From NCBI RefSeq assembly GCF_022484265.1, contig NZ_JAKVLR010000001.1, forward strand, positions 1,178,001 through 1,242,000: a stretch of 64,000 nt of DNA. The letters run 5' to 3'. Shown one piece after another: positions 17,488-26,762 of this stretch (positions are counted from its first letter, which is position 1; each line of letters begins with the position of its first letter). Source of the stretch: Companilactobacillus sp. Lineage in GTDB: Bacteria; Bacillota; Bacilli; Lactobacillales; Lactobacillaceae. The notes under the pieces were generated by a model that ran no database searches, was not told the DNA's origin, and saw only the letters and a list, made by a program, of their open reading frames with translations. The position numbers were made by a program, and so were the translations under genes.

Positions 17488-17823
17488 TTACTCATCCGAA
17501 TGTTTGATGACTTGTTCGAAGATGTTCACGATGTGATTATCGATCAAATGGTAGTGTACTTCTTTTCCTAAGCGATCTCCGCTCACGATTCTGGCGTCTC
17601 GCAAGGTTTTTAGTTGATGTGAAATACCTGATTGACTCATGTCCAAAATTTCGGCAATTTCATTAACGCTCAAGGAAGTTTGCGCCAACGCTAAAATTAT
17701 TCTGACGCGAGTCGGCTCGCCGGTGGCTTTGAAGAAGTCAGCAATCTTCTTGGCATGATCGTCCAGAGGAATCCCATTTGAGACCAATTGATCGAGTTTT
17801 TTGTTGTGTATCTGTTTATCCAA
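17488..17823 (-). CDS. ArsR/SmtB family metal-sensing repressor
   Basis: A 111-residue winged-helix repressor. The recognition region is VNEIAEILDMSQSGISHQLKTLRDA. The alpha3N Cys motif (ELCVC) of CadC is absent, but helix 5 has the exact spacing D-x-H-x10-H-x2-E in IDNHIVNIFEQVIKHSDE, the zinc site of SmtB (CzrA has His in the last place). It is therefore probably a Zn(II)- or Co(II)-responsive repressor. It is divergent from the metal ATPase gene, whose expression it likely controls. Its stop region is followed by a palindrome, ctgagca-a-tgctcag, near 17440, of unclear use. Confidence 0.9.
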   Translation of the reverse strand: MDKQIHNKKLDQLVSNGIPLDDHAKKIADFFKATGEPTRVRIILALAQTSLSVNEIAEILDMSQSGISHQLKTLRDARIVSGDRLGKEVHYHLIDNHIVNIFEQVIKHSDE

Positions 17824-17918
17824 TTTTGCACTCCCATTACTAATAATACTTAATTATACGATACCGTAAATCGAAAGAATTTGTTAATTTTTTTATGGTT
17901 GTAAGTCCAAATTTTCCA

Positions 17919-17932
17919 TGTTAATATGAACA
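17919..17932. promoter_or_regulatory. Candidate ArsR-type operator
   Basis: TGTT-aatatg-AACA in the spacer between the divergent repressor and ATPase genes, followed by overlapping atgaacatatgaac. ArsR/SmtB operators are imperfect inverted repeats of this kind. The call rests on position and symmetry only. Confidence 0.45.
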
Positions 17933-17973
17933 TATGAACAGACGTGCATATATAAAACAGGAGGAATTTTATT

Positions 17974-19842
17974 ATGGCTGTCAAAAATATGTCTACCAAA
18001 ACCTATTTTTTAGGACTCATACTTTTCTTAAGTGCCATTATGATGTTTGTCTTTAAACTCGAAATACCGTTCGTTGATCCAAAAATACTATATTTATTGG
18101 CCACTGCCTTAGCCGGCTACCACGTTATTGGCGAAGGCCTGGTTTTAACTTATCAAGATAGTGTGAAGCAAAAGAAATTTGTGCCGAACATTCACATATT
18201 AATGTCACTAGGCGCCATTGGTGCTATTTTAATCGGTAACTTCGAAGAAGCTGCCCTACTGATCCTGATTTTTGCCGGAGCTCATTTCTTGGAAGAATAT
18301 GCTGAAGGAAAAAGTCAGCGTGAGATCAAGAGTTTGTTAGAAATGAATCCTACTAAAGCTCGGATCATCGATGACCAAGGAAATATTAATGAAGTTGATG
18401 TTGAAAAAGTCAAGGTTGGCGACCAGATCCAAGTTCAAAATGGTGGCCAAGTACCGATTGACGGAATGATCATCACTGGCGTGGCTGCAATCGATGAATC
18501 TGCCATTAATGGCGAGAGCATCCCCCGTGAAAAAACCGTCGGAGATCCCGTTTACGCTGGTACTATCAATGGAAATGATTCATTTATTATGGAAGCAACT
18601 AAAACTAGCGACCAGACAGTTTTTTCAAAAATCTTACAGTTAGTTGACCAATCTCAAAATAACCTTAGTAAAACTGCTACTAAAATCAAACGTATTGAAC
18701 CAATCTACGTCAAAATAGTCTTATTGCTGTTCCCGATTGTGATGCTATTAGGTTCACTGATTTTCCACTGGACACTTGGCACAGCCGTATATCGTGGGAT
18801 CGTCTTTCTGATCTCAGCTTCACCTTGCGCTTTGGCTGCAAGTGCCGTTCCAGCAACACTTTCAGCAATTTCAAATCTAGCTAAACACGGCGTCTTATTT
18901 AAAGGTGGATCATTTTTGTCGAATATCTCCGATCTAAAAGCAGTCGCATTCGATAAAACTGGTACGCTCACCAACGGAAAGCCAGTCGTGACCGACTTTT
19001 TCATCGAAGATGATTTTGACAAAGATACTTTGACAGATATTGTTGTCAGCATGGAAAAACAAACTAATCATCCCTTAGCTTCAGCTATTGTTGCAAACTT
19101 CCCTGAGGCTAAAACTCTTGATTTAACGGTTGAAACTCAAGTCGGTAAGGGTGTTTTCGCTAAATATCAAGGCGATGAATACTTGATTGCAAAACCTTCT
19201 GCCTTCGAAAATGTTCAACAGTCGATCACTAATCAACAATCTTATTTGTCTGATCAAGGTAAGACCGTAGTCTTCATCGCTAAAAATGCTGAAGTCATCG
19301 GAATGATTGCCTTGATGGATACTCCGAACGAAAACGCCAAACCAACGATCGATTACTTGAATCAACAAGGTATCAATACTGTGATGATCACTGGTGATTC
19401 TAAACAAACTGGCGAAGCAATTGGTCATGAAATTGGCTTAAACGAGGTCGTAACTGAAGTCCTCCCTGAAGATAAGGTCAATATCATTAACGACTTAAAA
19501 ACCGAATATAACATGTGCGGTATGGTCGGCGATGGCGTCAATGATGCTCCTGCCTTAGTTAATTCCAACATTGGCGTTGCCATGGGCGAAGGCACTGACG
19601 TTGCGATCGACGTAGCTGACGTTGTCCTCATGAAAAACGACTTATCAAAATTTGTTTACTCGCATAAAATTTCTAAGCGACTGAACAAGGTAGTTTGGCA
19701 AAACATAATTTTTTCAATGCTAATTGTTACCTTGTTAGTAGTCCTGAATTTCTTCAGTATCACTGACATCGGATTGGGAGTTATCGCCCATGAAGGCAGT
19801 ACTCTATTAGTGATTTTGAACGGATTAAGATTGCTCCACTAA
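17974..19842 (+). CDS. P1B-type heavy-metal ATPase, SPC subclass (P1B-4-like)
   Basis: Metal-exporting P-type ATPase, 622 residues. There is no N-terminal CxxC metal-binding domain. Actuator INGESIPREK, TM6 motif SPCALAASAVP, phosphorylation site DKTGTLTNGK, HPLAS in the nucleotide domain and MVGDGVNDAPAL are all intact. SPC in place of CPC/CPH, plus HEGSTLLVILN at the C-terminal helix, are hallmarks of the P1B-4 group, whose studied members (CoaT, PfeT, FrvA) export Co or Fe(II). It is divergent from a SmtB-type sensor. The exact metal is open: Zn, Co and Fe are candidates. Confidence 0.9.
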   Translation: MAVKNMSTKTYFLGLILFLSAIMMFVFKLEIPFVDPKILYLLATALAGYHVIGEGLVLTYQDSVKQKKFVPNIHILMSLGAIGAILIGNFEEAALLILIFAGAHFLEEYAEGKSQREIKSLLEMNPTKARIIDDQGNINEVDVEKVKVGDQIQVQNGGQVPIDGMIITGVAAIDESAINGESIPREKTVGDPVYAGTINGNDSFIMEATKTSDQTVFSKILQLVDQSQNNLSKTATKIKRIEPIYVKIVLLLFPIVMLLGSLIFHWTLGTAVYRGIVFLISASPCALAASAVPATLSAISNLAKHGVLFKGGSFLSNISDLKAVAFDKTGTLTNGKPVVTDFFIEDDFDKDTLTDIVVSMEKQTNHPLASAIVANFPEAKTLDLTVETQVGKGVFAKYQGDEYLIAKPSAFENVQQSITNQQSYLSDQGKTVVFIAKNAEVIGMIALMDTPNENAKPTIDYLNQQGINTVMITGDSKQTGEAIGHEIGLNEVVTEVLPEDKVNIINDLKTEYNMCGMVGDGVNDAPALVNSNIGVAMGEGTDVAIDVADVVLMKNDLSKFVYSHKISKRLNKVVWQNIIFSMLIVTLLVVLNFFSITDIGLGVIAHEGSTLLVILNGLRLLH

Positions 19843-19896
19843 AAAAATCTACTGAATATCTCTTTAACACGGAGATGTTCGGTAGATTTTTTTTAA
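19842..19896. terminator. Bidirectional terminator after metal ATPase
   Basis: AAAATCTACTGAATATCTC pairs, with small bulges, with GAGAT-GTTC-GGTAGATTTT. It has A- and T-runs on the two sides, between convergent genes. Confidence 0.85.
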
Positions 19897-19910
19897 TGAT
19901 TTAGAAATTT

Positions 19911-20885
19911 CTAGGCTCTAGTTTGTCCAACTAGTTGGTCATTAACGACCACTTTTCTGTCAGAATGCATCCGCCAGTATGACGAAAGCACTGAGCCTGA
20001 GATGTTGTGCCAGACACTAAAGATAGTGGAAGGTATGGCGGCGGCTGGCGAGAAGTACATCATGGCAAGCGTGGCTCCTAAGCTAGAGTCCTGCATTCCG
20101 ACTTCAAAAGTAATTGCTTTTCTTTGGGGATCTTTTAGCCTGATAAGTTTAGAAAAGAGGAATCCTAAACCGTATCCTGATAAGTTATGCAAGATAACAA
20201 CCGGGATCACTAAGGCTGTTGTTGCTGTGAATAACTCGGCATGATTAGCTGAGATAACGGCACCAATGATCAGCAGAATGGCAGTCTGTGAGATCAATGG
20301 CAATGCTCTAGTTAAATAATCAACTTTTTTACCAAACAAGGTGTGAATAACAACACCTAAGATGATTGGTACTAAAACAATTTGGATGGTACTTAAAAAT
20401 AGCGATTGAGCTGGGATCGTGACATATTTACCGGCGTAAAACATTAACAATCCTGGTAAAGCTATTGGTGCCAGGATTGTCGATAACGTTTCGATCGAAA
20501 CGTCTAATGCAACATCGCCACCGGCTAAATATGCCATAACACTAGAAGATGTTCCACTAGGACAAGATCCAACTAGGATAACACCGACAGCAGTAGCACC
20601 TGTTAAATGGAAGATCTCACACAAAAGCCAAGCAATGGTTGGCATAATGACATAATGTGCGACTGTTCCTAAGATCACTGGCAATGGTCTTTTAACGATT
20701 CTTTCAAAATCTTCGCCACGCAACGTTAGCCCCATTCCAAACAAGATGATTCCTAGTAAATAAGATGTATTTGGAATTACCCACTGGCTAGTTTGTGGCA
20801 ACAAATAGTTAAAGATTGCCCAAATGACGACCAAAACGGTAAACCATTTACCAATCCATTTTCCAAGTCCTTCTACTTTTTCCAA
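19911..20885 (-). CDS. BASS family sodium symporter (bile acid:Na+ symporter fold)
   Basis: A 324-residue membrane protein with about 10 TM helices. The BASS features GMGLTL, VGSCPSGTSSSVMAYLAGGDVALDVS (helix-4 unwound Na+ site) and FEVGMQDSSLGATLA (helix-9 crossover) are clear. Bacterial relatives move keto acids and pantoate (PanS), pyruvate, or bile acids. As the last gene of an ilv operon, transport of a branched-chain keto acid or ketopantoate is attractive but only inferred. The start is at 20885. It lies 30 nt after the DUF59 gene on the same strand. Confidence 0.88.
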   Translation of the reverse strand: MEKVEGLGKWIGKWFTVLVVIWAIFNYLLPQTSQWVIPNTSYLLGIILFGMGLTLRGEDFERIVKRPLPVILGTVAHYVIMPTIAWLLCEIFHLTGATAVGVILVGSCPSGTSSSVMAYLAGGDVALDVSIETLSTILAPIALPGLLMFYAGKYVTIPAQSLFLSTIQIVLVPIILGVVIHTLFGKKVDYLTRALPLISQTAILLIIGAVISANHAELFTATTALVIPVVILHNLSGYGLGFLFSKLIRLKDPQRKAITFEVGMQDSSLGATLAMMYFSPAAAIPSTIFSVWHNISGSVLSSYWRMHSDRKVVVNDQLVGQTRA

Positions 20886-20915
20886 TATTCTTCACTCCAT
20901 CCCTATTTAAAAAAT

Positions 20916-21266
20916 TTATCGATAATATCCAAGCGCCATTTTGGCAGCTCGGCTCATTTTGTCTGGCGTCCAAGCTGGATACCAAACTAGATTTATTTTG
21001 ACTTTTTCGATCTCCGGCAACTGTTCTAGAGCTGATTGAATCAATTGCTCTAAAACTGCTGAGATCGGACACCCCATCGTAGTTAACGTCATTTTGACGG
21101 TACAAATTTTATCTTCCAAACTTATGCCGTAGATCAAACCGAGATTAACCAAGTCAACTCGTAATTCTGGGTCAATGACCTTGGTCAACTGTTCCAGAAT
21201 CCGATCTTGCAAATCGGATACTTTGGTTTCGTTGGTTTCTTGTTTTACTTCATCGACCATAGTCAT
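20916..21266 (-). CDS. DUF59/MIP18-type iron-sulfur assembly factor
   Basis: A 116-residue protein of the SufT/MIP18 (DUF59) family that helps mature Fe-S proteins. The core motif IDPELRVDLVNLGLIY is at about residues 31-46, the conserved Cys is in LTTMGCPISAVLEQ, and NLVWYPAWTPDKMS closes the domain. Its ATG at 21266 shares the A of the ilvD stop TGA, so translation is coupled. IlvD is an Fe-S enzyme, so a dedicated maturation role is a sensible inference. Confidence 0.9.
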   Translation of the reverse strand: MTMVDEVKQETNETKVSDLQDRILEQLTKVIDPELRVDLVNLGLIYGISLEDKICTVKMTLTTMGCPISAVLEQLIQSALEQLPEIEKVKINLVWYPAWTPDKMSRAAKMALGYYR

Positions 21267-23038
21267 CACTCTTTTCCGCCAGATTCAGTGGCCGATTGTT
21301 GAACTTTGCCAAACAATTCATCAGCACCTAGCATTACGCCACCAGTATTTGCGGACGTAACTAAGTATTGATATCTAGCCAAATAGCCGTATCTAACTTT
21401 TGGTTGGAATGGTTTTAATTCGCTACGACGTGCGTCAAGTTCTGCTTCAGTCAGATCAACATCTAACGTCCGATTGACGAGATCGATAGTGATCTTATCG
21501 CCATCATGGATCAAGCCAATTTCACCACCAGAAGCAGCTTCAGGAGAAACATGGCCCACACAGATACCGTGGGTTGCACCAGAGAATCTGCCGTCAGTGA
21601 TCAAAGCAACTGTTCGACCTAGTCCACGTCCGATAATGTCAGAAGTTGGATTCAACATTTCTGGCATCCCTGGTCCGCCTTTAGGACCTTCATATCTGAT
21701 AACTACGACATTGCCAGCTTTAACTGTCCCATTGTCGATCCCGGCAACAGCGTCATCGTGGGAGTCAAAACAAATTGCCGTCCCAGTAAATTTATGAATA
21801 TCTGGATCCACGCCAGCAACCTTGATAACTGAACCATTTTTAGCAATATTTCCATACAGAATCGACAATCCTCCTTGTGGAGAATATGGATTATCCAACG
21901 GTCTGATAACTTCTGGATTCAAAGTCTTTTTACCAGCCACGTTTTCTCTGATAGTTTTTCCAGTGACAGTAATGCGATCAGGATGAAGAACGCCTTTTTC
22001 GATCAATTCATTCATCAAGGCTGGGATTCCACCGGCTTCGTGAACATCTTGCATCGTCCAAGCTGATGAAGGAGCAATTTTTGCCAAATGAGGTGTCTTT
22101 TTAGCGATTTTGTTGATTTCTTCTTCGCTGTAATCAACTCCGGCTTCATGAGCAATTGCCAATCCATGCAAAACTGTATTAGTCGAACCACCCATGGCCA
22201 TGTCGAGGGCAAAAGCGTCGTCAAAGGCTTCTTTAGTCAAAATATCCCTTGGCTTCAAGTCATTTTTGACGTTTTCCATTACTCGACGAGCTGCTTGTCT
22301 GACCAAGTCGCGACGTTGTTCAGAAACAGCTAAAGCTGTTCCGTTGTATGGCAAAGCAACGCCAAAGGCCTCCATCAAAGAGTTCATTGAGTTGGCAGTG
22401 TACATACCTGAACACGAACCACAGCTAGGACAGGCATTTCTTTCTAGTTCCATGAAGTCGTCTTTTGACATTTTCCCATCCTTGAATGCTCCAACCGCTT
22501 CAAAAACTGATGATAATGTGGCTGCTTTACCGTTAGGATCAACGCCGGCCTTCATTGGACCACCGGATACGAATGCACAAGGGACGTTAGTTCTAACCGA
22601 TGCCATCAACATTCCGGGAGTGATCTTGTCGCAATTTGGCATGTACAAAACGCCATCAAACCAGTGAGCGTTAATTACAGTTTCAGCAGAATCGGCAATA
22701 ATTTCACGACTTGGCAATGAATAGCGCATCCCGATGTGTCCCATCGCAATACCATCATCAACACCAATTGTGTTGAATTCAAACGGAATGCCCCCTGCTT
22801 TTCTGATTTCTTCTTTAGCAATATCTGCTAATTCACGCAGGTGCACGTGACCTGGCACGATCTCGATGTATGAGTTACAAATAGCAATAAATGGCTTTTT
22901 CATATCCTCAGGATCCTTGACCGCTCCAGTGGCATATAACAAACTGCGTCCTGGTGCACGGTCAACGCCGACTTTAATTTCATCGCTTCGTTTCTGCATA
23001 TCTTTTCCGCTGACTGTAAAATTTAACGTATCACTCAT
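21266..23038 (-). CDS. ilvD: Dihydroxy-acid dehydratase
   Basis: Dehydrates dihydroxyacids to 2-keto-isovalerate and 2-keto-3-methylvalerate in valine/isoleucine synthesis. The 590 residues include cluster-binding cysteines in MPNCDKITPGM and ACPSCGSCSGMYTANSMN, and the C-terminal ALITDGRFSGATHG. The start at 23038 has a GAGGGAGA site. It sits between the ABC ATPase and DUF59 genes in the ilv operon. Confidence 0.97.
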   Translation of the reverse strand: MSDTLNFTVSGKDMQKRSDEIKVGVDRAPGRSLLYATGAVKDPEDMKKPFIAICNSYIEIVPGHVHLRELADIAKEEIRKAGGIPFEFNTIGVDDGIAMGHIGMRYSLPSREIIADSAETVINAHWFDGVLYMPNCDKITPGMLMASVRTNVPCAFVSGGPMKAGVDPNGKAATLSSVFEAVGAFKDGKMSKDDFMELERNACPSCGSCSGMYTANSMNSLMEAFGVALPYNGTALAVSEQRRDLVRQAARRVMENVKNDLKPRDILTKEAFDDAFALDMAMGGSTNTVLHGLAIAHEAGVDYSEEEINKIAKKTPHLAKIAPSSAWTMQDVHEAGGIPALMNELIEKGVLHPDRITVTGKTIRENVAGKKTLNPEVIRPLDNPYSPQGGLSILYGNIAKNGSVIKVAGVDPDIHKFTGTAICFDSHDDAVAGIDNGTVKAGNVVVIRYEGPKGGPGMPEMLNPTSDIIGRGLGRTVALITDGRFSGATHGICVGHVSPEAASGGEIGLIHDGDKITIDLVNRTLDVDLTEAELDARRSELKPFQPKVRYGYLARYQYLVTSANTGGVMLGADELFGKVQQSATESGGKE

Positions 23039-23056
23039 TTTGTCTCCCTCATTTCG

Positions 23057-23842
23057 TTAATGTTTTGGATATACTGCAATCCTTGAGTCTGATAAATCTT
23101 TGATCTGGATCGGACGTTGATAAAAATCAGATAAATTTTTTTCAGTTATGATTTGGGAACGTTCACCTTGATCAACAATCGATCCAGCCCGCAACAACAG
23201 CACGTGTCCAAATGTTGGTAAAATCTCTTCAGTATAATGAGAGACTAATAACAATGCTGGCCCTTCAGGGTCTTTAGCTATCTGATCGATTTTTTCAAGC
23301 AGATCTTCTCTAGCAAACAAATCTAGCCCATTGCAAGGCTCATCTAAGATCAACAACTGTGGCTGAGCCATAAGGGCACGGGCAATCAAGACTAATTGTC
23401 GTTCACCTTGAGATAGCACGGCGTAAGGCCGATTCAGTAGCTTTTGACCGCCAAGTTTAGTCAAAATGGATCTCGCCATTTGCAAGTCAGAATCAGAATA
23501 TTCTTGATAGATCCCGATACTGGCAAATTTTCCAGATAATACGATCTCGGTCACTCGATCTCCTGGATGGAGCTGATCTTGCAGTGCTGTGCTGACCCAA
23601 CCAATCTTCGTTTTTAACTCCGGAATATTGGTCTTCCCAAACAATCCGCCTAATACTTCTAATGAACCTGAACTTGGCCAAAGGTCTCCTTGGATCATCT
23701 TCAACAAGGTAGTTTTTCCCGCTCCATTGAGACCTAAAACTGCCCAGTTTTCATGCTCATTTACAGTCCATGAAAAATTATGAATGATCTCATTATTTCC
23801 ACGTGTGACTGAGACATTTTTAAATTCCAAAATTTTTGACAT
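23057..23842 (-). CDS. Single-domain ABC ATPase, YlmA/ModF-like
   Basis: A 261-residue soluble ATP-binding cassette. Walker A is GLNGAGKTT, signature LSQGERQ, Walker B LLILDEP, with a switch His in LVSHYTEEI. I start it at ATG 23842, because GAGGTGG lies just upstream. No permease is encoded nearby. The closest family memory is the YlmA/ModF-like group of stand-alone ATPases, which have no proven transport role. Its place between ilvC and ilvD, 18 nt from ilvD, says it is coexpressed with branched-chain synthesis; its function there is unknown. Confidence 0.85.
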   Translation of the reverse strand: MSKILEFKNVSVTRGNNEIIHNFSWTVNEHENWAVLGLNGAGKTTLLKMIQGDLWPSSGSLEVLGGLFGKTNIPELKTKIGWVSTALQDQLHPGDRVTEIVLSGKFASIGIYQEYSDSDLQMARSILTKLGGQKLLNRPYAVLSQGERQLVLIARALMAQPQLLILDEPCNGLDLFAREDLLEKIDQIAKDPEGPALLLVSHYTEEILPTFGHVLLLRAGSIVDQGERSQIITEKNLSDFYQRPIQIKDLSDSRIAVYPKH

Positions 23843-23935
23843 TGGATCCACCTCGTTGCAGATTTAGCTAAATAGGCCTCCGCAAAAGTCATTTTTTACG
23901 TTAGGTCTATTTAATATTATGAAAAAATAATTTGA

Positions 23936-24973
23936 CTAAGCACTTTGTTCTTCTTCGTCTTGTGGAGTACTGTATTTATCAGCTTCGTTAACGAATGGCA
24001 TTCTCGCACGTAATTGTTCGCCGACTTCTGAAAGCAATGAATTTGCGGAACGTTCGCGCATCTTGTATAAGTCTTTGAAGCCATTGCGATAGTCAGCCAT
24101 AAATTCTTTAGCGAATTTACCATTTTGGATATTGGTCAAAGCATCTTTCATGGCTTGCTTCGACTCTGCACCAACAACCTTTGGTCCAACAACGTATGAA
24201 CCGTATTCTGACGTATTTGAACAGTCAGCATACATCTTGTTGAATCCACCTTCATAGATCAAATCACAGATCAATTTCATTTCATGTTCAACTTCAAAAT
24301 AAGCTAATTGTGGAGAATAACCGGCTTCAGTTAGGACTTCAAATCCAGTTTCGATCAAGGCTGTAACGCCACCCATAAGGACATTTTGTTCACCAAAGAG
24401 ATCCTCTTCAGTCTCTTCTTTAAAGGTTGTTTGAAGCAATCCGGCACGTGCGGCGCCGTTACCTTTAGCAAATTCTTTTGACAAGTCTTCAGCATGTCCT
24501 GAGTAATCTTGGAAATATCCATACAATGCTGGAACGCCGAAGCCTTCTTTATAAGTACGACGACATAAGTTACCTGGTCCTTTAGGTGCCATCATAACTA
24601 CATCAACGTAATCTGGTGGGACGATCTCTTTGTAATGAACGTTGAAGCCGTGAGAAAATCCAAGGACATTGCCTGGTTCCAAATAAGGAGCAACTTCATT
24701 TTTATAAACATCTGACATTACTTCATCAGGAGTCAACATTTGAACCCAATCTGCCTGTTTGGCAGCGTCTGCGACTGACATTACCTTGAAGCCATCTTTT
24801 TTGGCATTATCAAATGACTTTCCTGGTCTAACTCCAACCACTACGTCGTATCCTGAATCGCGTAAATTGTTAGCTTGGGCATGTCCTTGTGCGCCGTAGC
24901 CGATAAAAGCTAAAGTTTTTCCTTGTAAATAATTAGTTGTAACATCCTTGTCGTATAACATTTCTACTTTCAT
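23936..24973 (-). CDS. ilvC: Ketol-acid reductoisomerase
   Basis: NADPH-dependent isomerisation/reduction of acetolactate and acetohydroxybutyrate. The 345 residues are the class I short form. The Rossmann loop is IGYGAQGHAQANNLRDSG, followed by VVGVRPGKS, MAPKGPGN, and the Mg-binding GEQNVLMGG (with ETEEDLFGEQ) and YEGGFNKMYADCSNTSEYG. The start at 24973 lies 39 nt after ilvB. No ilvN is found in that gap, where it would usually be. Confidence 0.97.
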   Translation of the reverse strand: MKVEMLYDKDVTTNYLQGKTLAFIGYGAQGHAQANNLRDSGYDVVVGVRPGKSFDNAKKDGFKVMSVADAAKQADWVQMLTPDEVMSDVYKNEVAPYLEPGNVLGFSHGFNVHYKEIVPPDYVDVVMMAPKGPGNLCRRTYKEGFGVPALYGYFQDYSGHAEDLSKEFAKGNGAARAGLLQTTFKEETEEDLFGEQNVLMGGVTALIETGFEVLTEAGYSPQLAYFEVEHEMKLICDLIYEGGFNKMYADCSNTSEYGSYVVGPKVVGAESKQAMKDALTNIQNGKFAKEFMADYRNGFKDLYKMRERSANSLLSEVGEQLRARMPFVNEADKYSTPQDEEEQSA

Positions 24974-25012
24974 AATTAATCTCCATTTTTTAAGTTTATT
25001 TTGATTTGTTTT

Positions 25013-26713
25013 TTAATCTAATCCGAGCATCTCGTCATTAGCTGAACCTGGAGCTACCATTGGGTAGACTTGTTCCAATTCCGGAATCGAAACTTCGATC
25101 AATGCTGGACCTTCCGTTTTGAAAATTTCAGTAAGTTTTTCATGTAAATTATCAGATTTATTTAGTCGGTAATACATCATGGCGTATGCTTGAGCTAACT
25201 TGTCAAAATCAGGTTGATGAGTGAAGACTGTTTGTGAGCGTCTTTTATCGTAAAACTCATCTTGCCACTGACGTACCATTCCTAGTGCTTGATTATTTAA
25301 AAGAACAATTTTTACGTTCAACTTTTCCACTGCTAAGACTTCTAATTCCTCGCTGGTCATTTGGATGCCGCCATCGCCGACGAACAAGACTACTTGATGA
25401 TCTGGGTCAGCAAATTTTGCACCGATTGCTGCGGGAATTCCAAAGCCCATAGTTCCTAAACCGCCAGAAGTAACTAATTGATTTGGACGTTTGAAGGGAT
25501 AATACTGTGCCACCCACATTTGGTGTTGGCCTACATCGGTAACGACAGTTGCGTCGCCATTTGTGATCCGTCCAATCTCTTCGATAACTTCTTGTGGCTT
25601 TAAAAACTCTTTGTCTGTTTGATATTTAAAACCGTGCGTTACTTTATTTTGACTAGTGGTCTTCAACCAATCTTTAGAAGTTTGTTTACTCGGCTGTTCG
25701 TTCAAATATTCAAGCACCGATTTAGCGTCGGCAACGACTGAATATTGGGTCGAAACGATTTTGTCGATCTCTTGAGGATCAACATCAACCTGGGCAATTT
25801 CTGCCAATGGAGCAAATTTCTTCGGATTTGGTACTAGTCGATCATCGAATCTAGATCCGATGTTCAATAAGAAATCGCACTCTTGAAATGCCATGTTGGC
25901 AGCATATGAACCATGCATGCCGCCCATTCCCAAAAATAATGGGTCGTTGTTTTCCAAAATACCCAATCCCAATAAGGTCGAAACAGTTGGCAAGCGCCAA
26001 TTGTGGGCAAATTCTCTTGCCAAAAATCCAGCTTTAGCAGAACTGACTCCTGCACCTAGTAGCAACAAGGGCCGTTTTGATTGGGATAGCTGATTTAAGA
26101 TCTCATCCAAATCCTGAGTTTGGACTTGATTTAGGCTGCAAGCTCTCGTGCTTCTACACGCAAAACCTCTTTGATCATTGTTAACTTGTGCCATCATGTC
26201 TTTTGGAAGATCGACAACTACTGGACCTTTACGCCCTGATTGTGCGATTGAAAAAGCTTGATCCAATACATCGGCGATCTCTTCGCTATTTCTAATTTGA
26301 AAATTGGCCTTGGTAACAGATTTCGTCATGCTCAAGACATCAAGCTCTTGAAAAGCTTGCGTGCCAATTGCGGCCGTTCCAACTTGCCCGGTCAAAACCA
26401 CTAATGGAATGGAATCCATCATAGCATCGGCAATGCCCGTAATCGCATTGGAAGCCCCTGGTCCACTTGTGACCAAAATGACGCCTGTCCTCCCTGTGAC
26501 TTTGGCATAACCTTCAGCTGCGTGGGCAGCACCTTGTTCATGCCGAGTCAAAATATTTCGAAACGACGAAGTAAGCAGTGTGTCGTAAATTGGTAAAACA
26601 GCTCCGCCTGGATAACCGAATAGCATTTCTACGTTGTGATCAACTAATGCGTCAATCAAAGATTCGGCTCCACTAATTGGATTTTGTTCAATCTCCGACT
26701 GTTTTGCTAACAT
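25013..26713 (-). CDS. ilvB: Acetolactate synthase large (catalytic) subunit
   Basis: ThDP enzyme making acetolactate or acetohydroxybutyrate. It has 566 residues. FGYPGGAVLPIYD and RHEQGAAHAAEGYAK carry the catalytic Glu, GTQAFQELDVLSMT is the anabolic-type loop, and the ThDP/Mg motif is VGDGGIQMTSEELEVLAVEKLNVKIVLLNN, with GDG at its start. Anabolic AHAS normally works with a regulatory IlvN. None is encoded next to it, and the enzyme may be feedback-insensitive or paired with an unlinked subunit. GAAAGGGGGAT precedes ATG 26713. Confidence 0.94.
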   Translation of the reverse strand: MLAKQSEIEQNPISGAESLIDALVDHNVEMLFGYPGGAVLPIYDTLLTSSFRNILTRHEQGAAHAAEGYAKVTGRTGVILVTSGPGASNAITGIADAMMDSIPLVVLTGQVGTAAIGTQAFQELDVLSMTKSVTKANFQIRNSEEIADVLDQAFSIAQSGRKGPVVVDLPKDMMAQVNNDQRGFACRSTRACSLNQVQTQDLDEILNQLSQSKRPLLLLGAGVSSAKAGFLAREFAHNWRLPTVSTLLGLGILENNDPLFLGMGGMHGSYAANMAFQECDFLLNIGSRFDDRLVPNPKKFAPLAEIAQVDVDPQEIDKIVSTQYSVVADAKSVLEYLNEQPSKQTSKDWLKTTSQNKVTHGFKYQTDKEFLKPQEVIEEIGRITNGDATVVTDVGQHQMWVAQYYPFKRPNQLVTSGGLGTMGFGIPAAIGAKFADPDHQVVLFVGDGGIQMTSEELEVLAVEKLNVKIVLLNNQALGMVRQWQDEFYDKRRSQTVFTHQPDFDKLAQAYAMMYYRLNKSDNLHEKLTEIFKTEGPALIEVSIPELEQVYPMVAPGSANDEMLGLD

Positions 26714-26762
26714 CGATAGATCCCCCTTTCATAAACGTGACTGAAATTAAATTGAGTTTTAA

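Noticed and set aside
18705..19052. 115-codon antisense ORF within the metal ATPase gene
   Set aside because: It is a shadow of the well-conserved ATPase frame, with no ribosome binding site or family resemblance. The same applies to the other long antisense ORFs in trp, ilv and M13 genes.
24974..25012. Hidden ilvN between ilvB and ilvC
   Set aside because: The gap is only 39 nt, and no ACT-domain coding is present in any frame of the surrounding spacers.
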